Source of the DNA: Bacteroidota bacterium | GTDB taxonomy: Bacteria > Bacteroidota > Bacteroidia > Flavobacteriales > Flavobacteriaceae | NCBI GenBank assembly: GCA_018829465.1 | Contig: JAHJTN010000007.1 | Span: 62,001 to 126,000, forward strand | Direction: 5' to 3' | DNA: 64,000 nt | Shown: one piece after another, positions 16,668 through 25,769 of the stretch | Numbering within the stretch: the first letter of the stretch is position 1 | Layout of the letters: each line of letters starts with the position of its first letter | The notes under the pieces: generated by a model | Seen by the model: the letters and a program-made list of their open reading frames with translations, nothing else | Databases searched by the model: none | Told to the model about the DNA's origin: nothing | Program-made: the position numbers and the translations under genes

Positions 16668-17678
16668 TTACCAGCGAATGATGGCACTTGCCCAAGTGAA
16701 TCCGCTGCCAAAAGCAGCCAAAACGACCAAATCACCATCATTTACTTTTCCGGATTCCCAGGCTTCAGTAAGTGCCAGCGGAACGGATGCCGCTGTGGTG
16801 TTCCCATATTTCATGATGTTGTTGAATACTTGGTCGTCTGTCAACCCGAATTTGTGCTGTACAAACTGCGAAATTCTCAGATTAGCCTGATGCGGAATCA
16901 ACAAGTTGATGTCTTCTTTGTTGAGGTTATTGGCTTTCAATCCTTCCATGATGACTTCGCTAAAACGCACAACTGCGTTTTTAAACACAAATTGTCCGTT
17001 CATATACGGAAAATAGGATTCGTCATTCGGATCGTTTTCTTCCAAAATATCGCTCACCCAGCGTTTGCCCATACCGGGTGCTATCAAAGACAGTTCTTCG
17101 GCGTGTTCTCCTTGGGAATGCAGATGCGTAGATAAGATACCTTTATCGAGGTTTTCTTCTCTTGACAAAACAACCGCTCCGGCACCATCGCCAAAAATCA
17201 CCGAAACGCCTCTGCCACGTGTGGTTTTGTCGAGGCCTCGCGAATGGAGTTCGGAACCGATGACTAAAATATTTTTGTACATACCGGTTTTGATAAACTG
17301 ATCGGCAACGGAAAGCGCATACACAAAACCAGAACATTGGTTCCGTACATCCAAAGCACCGACGGTTTTGATGTTTAAAGCTTTTTGTACTTGTACGCCC
17401 GGTCCCGGAAAATAATAATCCGGACTGAGCGTGGCAAAAATGATGAAATCTATATCGTCTTTGTCGATCTTGGCGCGCTCAATAGCAATTTTGGCGGCTT
17501 TGACACCCATGGTGGCTGTGGTGTCGTCTGAGCCTGGTGTTACCCAACGACGCTCTTTGATACCTGTGCGCTCCTGAATCCATTCGTCACTGGTGTCCAT
17601 AAGTTTAGACAATTCGTCGTTGGTAACAATTCTATCTGGGACATAACTGCCCAGACCGCTTATTTTAGAGTGGTACAT
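16668..17678 (-). CDS. 3-oxoacyl-ACP synthase III (FabH family)
   Basis: Thiolase-fold condensing enzyme of 336 residues, or 342 from an in-frame ATG at 17696. Counted from 17696, the catalytic triad is Cys121 (NQCSGFVYAL), His269 (IPHQANLRI) and Asn299 (YGNTTAAS). The N-terminus (ISGLGSYVPDRIVTNDEL) and MDTSDEWIQERTGI are typical of FabH. An insert around residues 205-235 (GMGKRWVSDILEENDPNDES) is larger than in E. coli FabH, so it could be a second, specialised paralogue. No fatty-acid genes surround it. A -7 element lies at 17744-17751. Confidence 0.85.
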   Translation of the reverse strand: MYHSKISGLGSYVPDRIVTNDELSKLMDTSDEWIQERTGIKERRWVTPGSDDTTATMGVKAAKIAIERAKIDKDDIDFIIFATLSPDYYFPGPGVQVQKALNIKTVGALDVRNQCSGFVYALSVADQFIKTGMYKNILVIGSELHSRGLDKTTRGRGVSVIFGDGAGAVVLSREENLDKGILSTHLHSQGEHAEELSLIAPGMGKRWVSDILEENDPNDESYFPYMNGQFVFKNAVVRFSEVIMEGLKANNLNKEDINLLIPHQANLRISQFVQHKFGLTDDQVFNNIMKYGNTTAASVPLALTEAWESGKVNDGDLVVLAAFGSGFTWASAIIRW

Positions 17679-17743
17679 ACGTTTGATGTTAGTCAATTAA
17701 CCAAATAGATTTATTATTTGCAAGTTAATCAATTTTGAAGTTT

Positions 17744-17751
17744 CAAAAATA
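17744..17751 (-). promoter_or_regulatory. -7 element of the fabH-type gene
   Basis: Minus strand TATTTTTG; a TTTG at 17779-17776 lies 24 bases upstream, slightly beyond the usual spacing. Transcription would start near 17738 and cover fabH-type and wecB. Confidence 0.5.
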
Positions 17752-17822
17752 GGGTTTTATTAGAAATGATAGCTACAAACCAATAATTATGTAAAAGTTA
17801 TTCGCAATGTTTCACACCAAAC

Positions 17823-19109
17823 CTACCGTCTTCTGCTGTCTGGTCGTTTGGGGGCACTTCGTTTCGGGCCTCGATTGTTGCTGCTGGAATTTCTGTTTGA
17901 CGGATGCGCCGAACCGGACTTAAATCCTTGATAACGTGTGGGTCTTGGCGGTCGTTCTTCATCTGCCTGAACGTTGGGATCCGGAACAAAATCTGCTACT
18001 GTAGCGGTAGGAATTTGCATACCGATGAGTCTTTCAATGTCCTTGAGATAGGCCCTCTCGTCTGCACCAACCAACGAAATGGCTTCTCCGCTAGCACCTG
18101 CCCGGCCTGTTCGTCCAATGCGGTGCACATAGTCTTCGGGGATGTTGGGCAACTCAAAATTGACAACATGTGGCAATAGCGGTATGTCTAAGCCGCGTGC
18201 CGCTATATCAGTAGCTACTAAAACGCGAACAGTTCCGTCTTTGAAGCCTTGTAGCGCATTGGTGCGCGCACCTTGGCTTTTGTTTCCGTGTATGGCCAAG
18301 GCCGATACCTGATGGTTAATTAGTTTTTTGGTTAGGTTGTTGGCTCCGTGCTTGGTGCGGGTAAATACCAACACTTGTTCCCACGCTCCGTCAGAAATCA
18401 ATTTGATTAAAACCTGTGTTTTGTGGCTTTTATCTAGGTGATAGACCTTCTGATTGATTTTTTCAACGGTGGTGTTTTCGGGCGTGGCTTCTACTAAAAC
18501 CGGATGGTTTAAAATCTCATTCGCAAGGGCTTTTATTTCTCTTGAAAAAGTGGCCGAAAACAACAAATTTTGTCTTCTGGGAGGCATCAAAGACATGATT
18601 TTTTTAATATCTCTTAAAAATCCCATATCCAACATGCGGTCGGCCTCGTCAAGTACAAGCATTTGAATCCCCGATAGCGAAAGCAAGTTTTGGTTGTGCA
18701 AATCGAGCAAGCGTCCGGGTGTGGCAATCAAGATATCAACACCGCTTCGCAACGAAGCTACCTGCGAATTTTGATTGACACCTCCAAAGATTACTGCGCT
18801 CTTCAAATCTAAAAAAGCACCGTATTCTTTAACATTTTCATAAACCTGTGCGGCCAACTCCCTAGTGGGCGTCAAAACCAAAGCCCTGACGGGTCGGTTT
18901 CGCAAAAAGGGTTGTTGAGACAAAATTTGCAACATCGGCAGCGTAAATCCCGCGGTTTTTCCGGTACCTGTCTGCGCCGAGGCTAAGATGTCTTTGCGTT
19001 CCAATATTAGTGGAATGGCTTTTTGTTGAATTGGAGAGGGCTGTGTGTAACCTTGCTTGCTGACCGCTTTGAGAAGGGCGTCAGATAAACCTAATGAAGT
19101 AAATGACAT
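17823..19109 (-). CDS. DEAD-box RNA helicase (RhlE-like)
   Basis: ATP-dependent RNA helicase of 428 residues. Motifs in order: Q motif ([14 protein letters not shown]), motif I AQTGTGKT, Ia PTRELAAQ, motif [55 protein letters not shown]. The C-terminal 60 residues are Arg/Ser/Pro-rich and probably bind RNA. The layout fits RhlE-type helicases used in ribosome assembly and cold adaptation. A divergent promoter pair separates it from the glycosyltransferase gene at 19216. Confidence 0.95.
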   Translation of the reverse strand: MSFTSLGLSDALLKAVSKQGYTQPSPIQQKAIPLILERKDILASAQTGTGKTAGFTLPMLQILSQQPFLRNRPVRALVLTPTRELAAQVYENVKEYGAFLDLKSAVIFGGVNQNSQVASLRSGVDILIATPGRLLDLHNQNLLSLSGIQMLVLDEADRMLDMGFLRDIKKIMSLMPPRRQNLLFSATFSREIKALANEILNHPVLVEATPENTTVEKINQKVYHLDKSHKTQVLIKLISDGAWEQVLVFTRTKHGANNLTKKLINHQVSALAIHGNKSQGARTNALQGFKDGTVRVLVATDIAARGLDIPLLPHVVNFELPNIPEDYVHRIGRTGRAGASGEAISLVGADERAYLKDIERLIGMQIPTATVADFVPDPNVQADEERPPRPTRYQGFKSGSAHPSNRNSSSNNRGPKRSAPKRPDSRRR

Positions 19110-19164
19110 AAAATTTGTTTACAAAATGACCGAACAAATGCATGTGTCATTTTTATAATAGCTG

Positions 19165-19172
19165 CAAAGGTA
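19165..19172 (-). promoter_or_regulatory. -7 element of the DEAD-box helicase gene
   Basis: Minus strand TACCTTTG matches TAnnTTTG. The leader to the ATG at 19109 would be about 50 bases. Confidence 0.5.
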
Positions 19173-19187
19173 CACATAAATTTACCG

Positions 19188-19195
19188 TATTTTTG
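19188..19195 (+). promoter_or_regulatory. -7 element of the first glycosyltransferase gene
   Basis: TATTTTTG on the plus strand, 21 bases before the ATG at 19216. It is back to back with the helicase element at 19165-19172. Confidence 0.5.
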
Positions 19196-19215
19196 AAAAT
19201 GCCAATTTAGGTTTT

Positions 19216-20103
19216 ATGCTTTCTATTTTGATTCCGGTTTTTAACGGTACTGTAGAGCCGCTCGTGATGCGTTTGCGGGAACAGGCCGCTTTGCTTAGTG
19301 TGCCATGGGAAATCGTCGTGTGCGAGGACGCTTCAACAGACACCGAAGCGCGCGAAGCTAACCGTAATTTATCGAATCGGCATAGGCTTATTTATCTTGA
19401 AAATGACACCAATATGGGCCGGATTGCCACACGAAATCGCTTGGCAGCAACGGCGCAATATCCTTGGTTACTCTTTTTAGATGCAGATGTGATGCCGCCT
19501 GATGATTCATTTTTGATGCGGTATGTTTCTTATTTTGAAAAAGAGTTTGAACTTATCATGGGTGGATTTGCTTACCAAGCCGTCTTGCCAAAAGTTTCCC
19601 AATCGTTGCGGTGGAAATTTGGCAGAAACAGAGAGTCTATTAATGCTGTGTTGCGAAATAAGAAGCCGTATCGCGTTTTTATTTCGGCCAATTATTTGAT
19701 TAAGAAAACCGTTTATCTGGATGTAATCGGTTCATTAAATATTCCAACTTATGGTTCGGATAGTGCCATCGCAGCCGTGTTATTAAGTCATAAAACAAAA
19801 GTATTGCACATAGACAATCCGGTATGGCACATGGGCTTGGAAGAAAACACTGTTTTTCTTGAAAAAACCCGAAGCGCAGTTTGCACGCTCCATACCCTAG
19901 CAAACAATAATCCCGGATTGTTGACACAAAACAAGCTTTACAATGCTTTTTTGAAAGTCAAATTTCTGCATTGTCGTCAACCTATCGCTTTTTTCTTCAA
20001 GCTGTTTAGAGTGCCAATGGAAAAGCAGTTAACGGGAAAAAATCCTGCGCTGTTTCTGTTCGATTTGTATCGGTTGGGATATCTTTGTCATCTATACAAC
20101 TAA
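19216..20103 (+). CDS. family 2 glycosyltransferase
   Basis: GT-A fold transferase of 295 residues. The N-terminus (LSILIPVFNGTVEPLVMRL) and the first Asp motif (VCEDASTDTEA) bind the sugar nucleotide, and LLFLDADVMPPDDSF (about 92-106) has the DxD metal site. It probably adds one sugar during capsule, O-antigen or glycoprotein glycan synthesis at the cytoplasmic face. Substrate cannot be read from the sequence. The next gene starts 5 bases after its stop. Confidence 0.88.
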   Translation: MLSILIPVFNGTVEPLVMRLREQAALLSVPWEIVVCEDASTDTEAREANRNLSNRHRLIYLENDTNMGRIATRNRLAATAQYPWLLFLDADVMPPDDSFLMRYVSYFEKEFELIMGGFAYQAVLPKVSQSLRWKFGRNRESINAVLRNKKPYRVFISANYLIKKTVYLDVIGSLNIPTYGSDSAIAAVLLSHKTKVLHIDNPVWHMGLEENTVFLEKTRSAVCTLHTLANNNPGLLTQNKLYNAFLKVKFLHCRQPIAFFFKLFRVPMEKQLTGKNPALFLFDLYRLGYLCHLYN

Positions 20104-20108
20104 GACTT

Positions 20109-21032
20109 ATGCCTTTTTTTTCTGTCGTTATTCCGTTGTACAACAAAGCGCAACACATCCGGCAAACAATATTTGGGGTGTTGGATCAAACATTTACAGA
20201 TTTTGAAGTGATTATTGTTGACGATGGTTCTACAGATCAAAGTGTAAGTATCGTAAAGTCGATTCAAGACGACCGATTGCATCTTTTGTGTCAGGCAAAC
20301 AGTGGTGTTTCTGCCGCGCGAAATTTGGGTATCAAGAAGGCAAAAGCTACTTATATAGCACTTTTGGATGCCGATGATTTTTGGCATCCCAATTATTTGG
20401 AAACGCAGTTTGAAAGCATCTCGCAATTTCCATCGGATAAGGTGTTTAGCCTTGCGTTGGAAATGCAATACAGAAAAAGATTGTTTCCTTTAGGTTATTC
20501 AATCCATAAATCGGCTACTCAGCGGCTTGATTATTTTGAAGCAAGCCAATCACACACCGTATTGTCATCTTCATCGACGGTGATACACAAAAGCGTTTTC
20601 GAAGAAGTGGGCTGTTTTGACACATCACTTAAATCCGGACAAGATACCGAAATGTGGATTCGAATGGGTTTGGCATTTCCAATCGTCTTTAATCCAAAAG
20701 TATGTGCACGCTATCAATACGAGGATCTAAATTTTCTACCCATAAAAAAGGAGTTACTGGCTGTTGGGGCGCTTGAAAAATTTGACAAGGTATCTTATAC
20801 GAACAAACATCTCGCCCGGTTTTTAAATAGGAATTATTATGCGATGGCTTTAAAATCTAGGATTTTTGGCGATTGTGAAGAAGCTGAAAAATTTCAGCAA
20901 AAGATAGATATGTCTGCCTTGGCTGTCCGCAAACGAATTTTGCTGCGTTTACCTGTTTTCTTTTTGAAGTTTGTCATCAAACTAAGAAACAGCTTAACGG
21001 CTATCGGGTTTGGCAACCGTGTTTTTAAATAG
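20109..21032 (+). CDS. family 2 glycosyltransferase
   Basis: GT2 enzyme of 307 residues starting MPFFSVVIPLYNKAQHI, with VIIVDDGSTDQS, AARNLGIKKAKATYIALLDADDFWHP (DxD site) and SGQDTEMWIRMGL (the ED-type base region). ATG 20109, 6 bases after the stop of the preceding gene, is preferred to an in-frame start at 20085. The two GT genes form an operon. The 3' end overlaps the oppositely oriented FdtA-like gene by 39 bases. Confidence 0.88.
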   Translation: MPFFSVVIPLYNKAQHIRQTIFGVLDQTFTDFEVIIVDDGSTDQSVSIVKSIQDDRLHLLCQANSGVSAARNLGIKKAKATYIALLDADDFWHPNYLETQFESISQFPSDKVFSLALEMQYRKRLFPLGYSIHKSATQRLDYFEASQSHTVLSSSSTVIHKSVFEEVGCFDTSLKSGQDTEMWIRMGLAFPIVFNPKVCARYQYEDLNFLPIKKELLAVGALEKFDKVSYTNKHLARFLNRNYYAMALKSRIFGDCEEAEKFQQKIDMSALAVRKRILLRLPVFFLKFVIKLRNSLTAIGFGNRVFK

Positions 21033-21410
21033 GCAATAGGCTTCAAAATCGCGAATATAATCGGATTCGTCAAATACGGCAGAGGCTAATACCAAACAAA
21101 CGGCACCGGAAGAAAAGTTTTCCAATTCGCGCCATACGCCGTTTGGAATGAGCAACCCAATATCCGGTCGGTTGAGGTGTATGGTTTTGGTTTCGGAAGG
21201 CGTTTTTAAGACCACCTCAAAACTGCCACTCAAAGCGACCAACATTTCAGATTGAGCTATGTGCGCATGCCCGCCTCTGCTTGCCCCGGTGGGTACATCA
21301 AACAAATAATAGACCCTATCGATTGAAAACGGTACAGTGTTTTTTTCAACTACGGCCAAATTGCCACGCGGATCTTTAATTTTCGGAATTTCTATCAGTT
21401 GGTATAGCAT
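20994..21410 (-). CDS. FdtA/QdtA-type sugar 3,4-ketoisomerase (cupin)
   Basis: Cupin of 138 residues of the FdtA/WxcM-C family, which isomerises dTDP-4-keto-6-deoxyglucose to the 3-keto sugar on the way to amino-deoxy sugars. The start IPKIKDPRGNLAVVE and the cupin motif SRGGHAHIAQSEMLVALSGSFEV are clear, followed by LLIPNGVWRELENFS and YIRDFEAYCLFK. The last residues (NTVAKPDSR) lie inside the overlap with the GT gene on the other strand. It overlaps the upstream GT gene by 35 bases. The matching aminotransferase and RmlA/B are not in the window. Confidence 0.85.
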   Translation of the reverse strand: MLYQLIEIPKIKDPRGNLAVVEKNTVPFSIDRVYYLFDVPTGASRGGHAHIAQSEMLVALSGSFEVVLKTPSETKTIHLNRPDIGLLIPNGVWRELENFSSGAVCLVLASAVFDESDYIRDFEAYCLFKNTVAKPDSR

Positions 21411-22239
21411 TAATTTTACCGAGTTTTTCGAGTTTGTGATATTGTTTGATACTCCATAGTCCTAAACGGAATTTTTTGGACAATTCTCCTCTAGTGATGT
21501 ATCCATCTTTCCACATCCACAGGGTGTATTTTACAAGCCAAAGATAGGAAACTGATTTTAAGTAACGCCTGGCCAAGGCTGTTCGGGCCACAAAAGACTG
21601 GTCGCTGCCCATTAAGAATCCCGAGCTCACGTCAGGATGTGTTACTATAAAGGTGTTATCGTGATACATTTCAAACCCTTTCTCCAAAGCATCGCGCAAA
21701 AAAACGTATTCTTCGGCACCTTTAAACAAACCGTTGAGCCCGAAATATGTGTTAAAAAAAAGTGACTTTTCGATGTATTTTTTCCTCGTAAAACTCATCA
21801 CAATCGAGTTTGTTTTTTTTAGGCTTTTTGGGTTATGCATACCCCGTTTCGGATAATTTTGATACGAATCTCCATTTTTGTTTTTGGCTTGAAAAGAAAT
21901 AAAATCGGCGTTCGGATATCGCGCATAAGCGTTTAGTATTTTCCTTTTTAAGTCGGGTTCATAGATCAAATCATCATCGGCTATCAAACAAATATCGGCT
22001 TGGCTTTCCCTAAGTGCCACATTGCGGCTTTTGCAGAGTCCCGTTTCAAAACGATTGATTACGCGCACATTTTTTTTACCCTCGAGAAGAAGCTTGTCGG
22101 GTGTGGTTTGGTTGACAACCAGTACTGTGAAACCTTCAATGGGATTGAACTGAAACATCGGCTGTAAAAAGTCGAGATTGGTTCGGTTCATGGTGGCAAT
22201 CAAGATTTCTAAGGAAAGATGGTTGCTTTGTACAGGCAT
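21376..22239 (-). CDS. family 2-like glycosyltransferase
   Basis: Protein of 287 residues with a GT-A fold. The N-terminus is LEILIATMNRTNLDFLQPMF, the middle has GLCKSRNVALRESQADICLIADDDLIYEPD (DDD metal site, about 95-100), and the rest carries an EEYVFLRDAL acidic motif and a basic C-terminal helix region. It is probably a polysaccharide glycosyltransferase, transcribed with the FdtA-like gene, with which it overlaps. Donor and acceptor are unknown. Confidence 0.82.
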   Translation of the reverse strand: MPVQSNHLSLEILIATMNRTNLDFLQPMFQFNPIEGFTVLVVNQTTPDKLLLEGKKNVRVINRFETGLCKSRNVALRESQADICLIADDDLIYEPDLKRKILNAYARYPNADFISFQAKNKNGDSYQNYPKRGMHNPKSLKKTNSIVMSFTRKKYIEKSLFFNTYFGLNGLFKGAEEYVFLRDALEKGFEMYHDNTFIVTHPDVSSGFLMGSDQSFVARTALARRYLKSVSYLWLVKYTLWMWKDGYITRGELSKKFRLGLWSIKQYHKLEKLGKINAIPTDRNSEN

Positions 22240-22280
22240 AAAGTTTGGAATGATTATTTTTGATTAAAATTACACATTTT

Positions 22281-23435
22281 ATGCGAATCCTACTCGTAGG
22301 TGAATTCAGTCGTTTTCACAATTCTTTAAAAGAGGGGTTGGTTGCTTTGGGTCATGAAGTGGTTTTGGCGGGCGATAGAGACGGGTTTAAAAATTATCCT
22401 GTGGACATACAAATTGGTACAGGATATCAATCTGTGTTCCTAAAAAAAATACGTGTGGGTGTCTATAAGGCGACGGGTATAGATATTGACGGACTTTTGG
22501 TTGGACGTAGAATTGGCAAAAACAAAGCGCAATTGTCGGGCTTTGATGTGGTGCAGTTTGTGCACATGATGCCTTTTAAATGTGTGCCCAAATACCAAAA
22601 AAGTATTTTTGAAATGATGTACCAAAACAACAAACGGCTTTTTGCAGTTTCGGCCGGCTTGGATGCTTTCAGTGCACCTTACTATTGGGGCGATGGTTAT
22701 CGGTACAATGTTTTCACACCTTTTAAAAATGAAAGAACCTCAAAAGAAGATTTTCTCTTTAGAAAAATGTATCAACAAAGATGTTATCAAGACTTGCAGC
22801 AGTTTGTGATGAAACGTTTGCAGGGTGTTTTTTCTACAGATTTAGATTATTTATATCCGCTTTTAAACGAGCCTAAGCATTTGGGCATGATGCCTTACCC
22901 CATCAACACAGCAATCAACGTATATCAGCCCATGGAAATATCCGACAAGATTGTCATTTTTCACGGAATCAACCGAAAGAGCCAAAAAATGAAAGGCAAT
23001 CATTTTTTTGAAAAAGCACTCAAACTGGTAGCAAAAAAATACGCTGAGCGGATTGAAATAATTACCACCAAAAGTTTGCCCTACGATGCATACATCCAAG
23101 CCTATGCGCGAGCCCATATCATTTTGGATCAAGTGTATGCCTATGACCAAGGATATAACGCCCTGGAGGCCATGGCAAAAGGGAAGGTGGTTTTTACAGG
23201 TGCAGAAAAAGAATTCATGGAATACTACCAACTCACCGAGCGTGTCGCTGTCAATGCCTTACCCGACGCGGATGCGATTGCGAAAGAACTGTCCTTTTTA
23301 ATAGAACATCCGGATGCTTTGACGGCTATTAGCAAAAGAGCCCGTGCTTTTGTAGAAAAAGAACACGACTATATAAAAATTGCACAAAAATATGTAGATG
23401 CTTGGTGTAGCGGTTGTGCAGATTCAAAGGAATAA
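22281..23435 (+). CDS. family 1/4-type glycosyltransferase
   Basis: GT-B fold transferase of about 384 residues. The start MRILLVGEFSRFHNSLKEGLVALGHEV is the usual GT4 N-terminus. The donor half has IVIFHGINRKSQKMKGNHFFEKAL and the C-terminal region ILDQVYAYDQGYNALEAMAKGKVVFTG, corresponding to the E-x7-E type signature. ATG 22281 is preferred to TTG 22260. It is divergent from the minus-strand GT gene. It is the last glycan gene before gldC. Confidence 0.85.
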   Translation: MRILLVGEFSRFHNSLKEGLVALGHEVVLAGDRDGFKNYPVDIQIGTGYQSVFLKKIRVGVYKATGIDIDGLLVGRRIGKNKAQLSGFDVVQFVHMMPFKCVPKYQKSIFEMMYQNNKRLFAVSAGLDAFSAPYYWGDGYRYNVFTPFKNERTSKEDFLFRKMYQQRCYQDLQQFVMKRLQGVFSTDLDYLYPLLNEPKHLGMMPYPINTAINVYQPMEISDKIVIFHGINRKSQKMKGNHFFEKALKLVAKKYAERIEIITTKSLPYDAYIQAYARAHIILDQVYAYDQGYNALEAMAKGKVVFTGAEKEFMEYYQLTERVAVNALPDADAIAKELSFLIEHPDALTAISKRARAFVEKEHDYIKIAQKYVDAWCSGCADSKE

Positions 23436-23449
23436 ACGCAGCAATAAAA

Positions 23450-23782
23450 TTATTTTCTCAGCCCCGTTTGCTCCAAATAATAAGCGCAATAATCTTTGAG
23501 TGCGGCTGCCATTTTATCGTTGTTTGTGGCGCGTTCCATAGTGTCTGCAAGCGAGAGTAAGGTTTGGTGCAAAAAAATATGCATGTCTTGCACGGGCATA
23601 TCTTTAGTCCATAAATCGATGCGCATGGTTTCTTTGTTTTCGGGTTCCCAAATAGATAAGATGACGGCTTTGGCGTTAGCGTCTTCTACACCGCCGTCTG
23701 CCGCTGTCCAACTTAGCGCATCGGGGATTTGATTCTCATCGACAGAAACGTGAATTTTTATTTCAGATTGGCGTTTATTCAT
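23450..23782 (-). CDS. gldC: gliding motility protein GldC
   Basis: Cytoplasmic or periplasm-facing accessory protein of 110 residues known from Flavobacterium johnsoniae, where gldB and gldC form an operon. The sequence starts KRQSEIKIHVSVDENQIPD and contains SWTAADGGVEDANAKAVILSIWEPENKET and the typical DLWTKDMPVQDM. The start overlaps the gldB stop (ATGA, 23779-23782). GldC is not strictly essential for gliding, unlike GldB. Its exact biochemical role is unknown. Confidence 0.92.
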   Translation of the reverse strand: MNKRQSEIKIHVSVDENQIPDALSWTAADGGVEDANAKAVILSIWEPENKETMRIDLWTKDMPVQDMHIFLHQTLLSLADTMERATNNDKMAAALKDYCAYYLEQTGLRK

Positions 23783-24741
23783 GATTTGTAAGGCTTAAAT
23801 TTTGAATTTTCGAATAGGGTAGTGGCCTCGGTTTGCAACATTTGCTGCAAAGATACATCATTGTTTTGCATGAAGGCATCTACAATGCGCCACCCCAAAT
23901 ATTGACCAATTCGTCCGGGCGATTCGTTGTCTATTTCCAAATAAAACTTCGAAAATGGCGCTTTGGCTATAAAGTGTTCATGCAGGTTTGGGTCGGTGTT
24001 GTACAGCAATTCTTTTTCGATGAAGTACATCCAAATGTAAGCTTCGTTGTTCATGGCCCAATCGTAAGCCTGCGCATCGTAGTGAAGCCAAAGATGTGGC
24101 GCAGCCTCCGGATACAACACACTCATGAGGTAACGAATTTTGCCCCAATAAACCATGGTTTCTAAAAACTGCCGACCTTTTGGGGCGGGCACTACATATT
24201 GGGCAAAAGCCAAACCTACATCTACAGGCAGAAATTCCGGTGACATTTTACTCCGTAAATATACGGGAATACCTTCGTAGAATCTATGGTTTTTACCCAA
24301 ATACGTATCAGTAGAGATCAACAGCAAACTATCGGTCCAGATAACTTTATTTTCTATATCCACTTCAGAAATCACCGTGACCACTTTGGGAATATGTATT
24401 TCCGGAAAATAATATTTTACATGCTGGAAAATGCTTCTGAGTACCTCATTTTCTCTTTCAAAATCGCCAAAAGTAACATTTACTTCCCGATACAATTCTT
24501 GAAAAAGGGGGTCGTTGCTTTTTTGAATCCATACGCTGTCTGCAAATTGTTGAGGAAACAAATAGGGATATTTGGCTTTCAATATCGGCAAATCTGCTGC
24601 CTTGGAAGTGGCAAACTCGATATCAAAACGGTGGAGTTGATAAGGCACATCTATACTGTTGATTTGTTTTTCTATTGCATTTTCATCCTTGCATGCATTG
24701 AATATCAAAATGGCACAAAAAAATCCGACAACTTTTCTCAC
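23779..24741 (-). CDS. gldB: gliding motility lipoprotein GldB
   Basis: Lipoprotein of 320 residues needed for gliding in Flavobacterium and linked to type IX secretion. The signal peptide MRKVVGFFCAILIFNAC ends in a lipobox Cys17. The start codon is GTG at 24741; there is no ATG nearby that would keep the signal peptide. The family features FDIEFATS near the N-terminus, FPQQFADSVW, the zinc-peptidase-like helix HLWLHYDAQAYDWAMNNEA and PGRIGQYLGWRIVDAFMQNN are present. It is co-transcribed with gldC and divergent from nadE, the same neighbourhood as in flavobacteria. Confidence 0.93.
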   Translation of the reverse strand: MRKVVGFFCAILIFNACKDENAIEKQINSIDVPYQLHRFDIEFATSKAADLPILKAKYPYLFPQQFADSVWIQKSNDPLFQELYREVNVTFGDFERENEVLRSIFQHVKYYFPEIHIPKVVTVISEVDIENKVIWTDSLLLISTDTYLGKNHRFYEGIPVYLRSKMSPEFLPVDVGLAFAQYVVPAPKGRQFLETMVYWGKIRYLMSVLYPEAAPHLWLHYDAQAYDWAMNNEAYIWMYFIEKELLYNTDPNLHEHFIAKAPFSKFYLEIDNESPGRIGQYLGWRIVDAFMQNNDVSLQQMLQTEATTLFENSKFKPYKS

Positions 24742-24930
24742 AAGATTAAATTTTAGATAAACAACCTGATTCGAATGTTTGATAAAAAAACTGTTATTTT
24801 TAAATTCTCTATGGATTTATCATATTTTGCAAGGGTTGCATTGCTTTCATGCAATTGCCCTAAGTGTGTTTTATTTACATAAATCTTTTTCTTATTAACG
24901 CTTTCATTCGTTCTAAATTTTACAAAAACG

Positions 24931-24938
24931 TATCTTTG
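24931..24938 (+). promoter_or_regulatory. -7 element of nadE
   Basis: TATCTTTG on the plus strand. It lies inside a longer open frame that begins at 24864. Transcription would start near 24944, so the real nadE start must be downstream (24966 or 24975). Confidence 0.6.
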
Positions 24939-24974
24939 GGCAACAAAGATAAACTTACCCTAAAAATGTACACT

Positions 24975-25769
24975 ATGAATGTTGAAAAGGTTGCACTGTA
25001 TATTCAAGATTGGTTACGTGCATACCAACAAAAATCGCATACAAAAGGTTTTGTCGTCGGTGTTTCCGGCGGTATCGATTCGGCGGTAACGTCTTCACTT
25101 TGTGCCGAAACGGGCTTGCCCACTTTGTGTGTAGAGATGCCGATTCACCAACCCGAAAGTCACGTGAGCCGTGCCCGTGAACACATTGCGCAACTTCAAG
25201 ATCGCTTTCCGAATGTCACGAGTCGCTGTGTGGATTTGACAGCCACTTTTGAAGGGTTTAAAAACCTTTTTGAGGCAGATATTCACAACCCTATGGCCGA
25301 GCACACCTTGGCCAACACGCGTTCGCGTTTGCGGATGGTGACACTCTATCACTTAGCCGGACTTCACGGCTTTTTGGTTGCCGGAACCGGTAACAAGGTG
25401 GAAGATTTTGGCGTTGGGTTTTATACAAAATACGGCGATGGCGGTGTGGATATCAGTCCGATAGCCGATTTAATGAAATCTGAAGTGTATCAAATAGCCA
25501 AGCACTTGGGCGTTCCGGAATCTATTTTAAAGGCAAAACCTTCGGACGGTTTGTTTGCAGACGACCGCAGTGATGAAGATCAAATAGGTGCCAGTTATGA
25601 CGAATTGGAATGGGCAATGCAAGCAGATGAGGCCGGGCGCTCGGAGGAAAGTTTTACAAGTCGGGAAAGGATTGTTTTTCAAATTTATAAAAGATTCAAC
25701 CGCGCCAACCAACACAAAATGAATCCCATTCCGGTTTGTGAAATTCCGTCAAATATCAAAAATGCATAG
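24975..25769 (+). CDS. nadE: NH3-dependent NAD+ synthase
   Basis: Last step of NAD+ synthesis: amidation of deamido-NAD+ with ATP. The 264 residues hold the PP-loop GFVVGVSGGIDSAVTSSL, NTRSRLRMVTLY, GTGNKVEDFGVGFYTKYGDGGVDISPIADL and KPSDGLFADDRSDEDQIGASYDELE. There is no glutaminase domain, so ammonia is the donor. ATG 24975 (or 24966) is chosen because of the promoter at 24931. The 3' end overlaps ruvC by 8 bases. Its position next to gldB/gldC is conserved in flavobacteria. Confidence 0.94.
   Translation: MNVEKVALYIQDWLRAYQQKSHTKGFVVGVSGGIDSAVTSSLCAETGLPTLCVEMPIHQPESHVSRAREHIAQLQDRFPNVTSRCVDLTATFEGFKNLFEADIHNPMAEHTLANTRSRLRMVTLYHLAGLHGFLVAGTGNKVEDFGVGFYTKYGDGGVDISPIADLMKSEVYQIAKHLGVPESILKAKPSDGLFADDRSDEDQIGASYDELEWAMQADEAGRSEESFTSRERIVFQIYKRFNRANQHKMNPIPVCEIPSNIKNA

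Noticed and set aside
24864-24974. Upstream start for nadE
   Set aside because: A TATCTTTG -7 element lies inside this stretch, so the codons would not be in the transcript.
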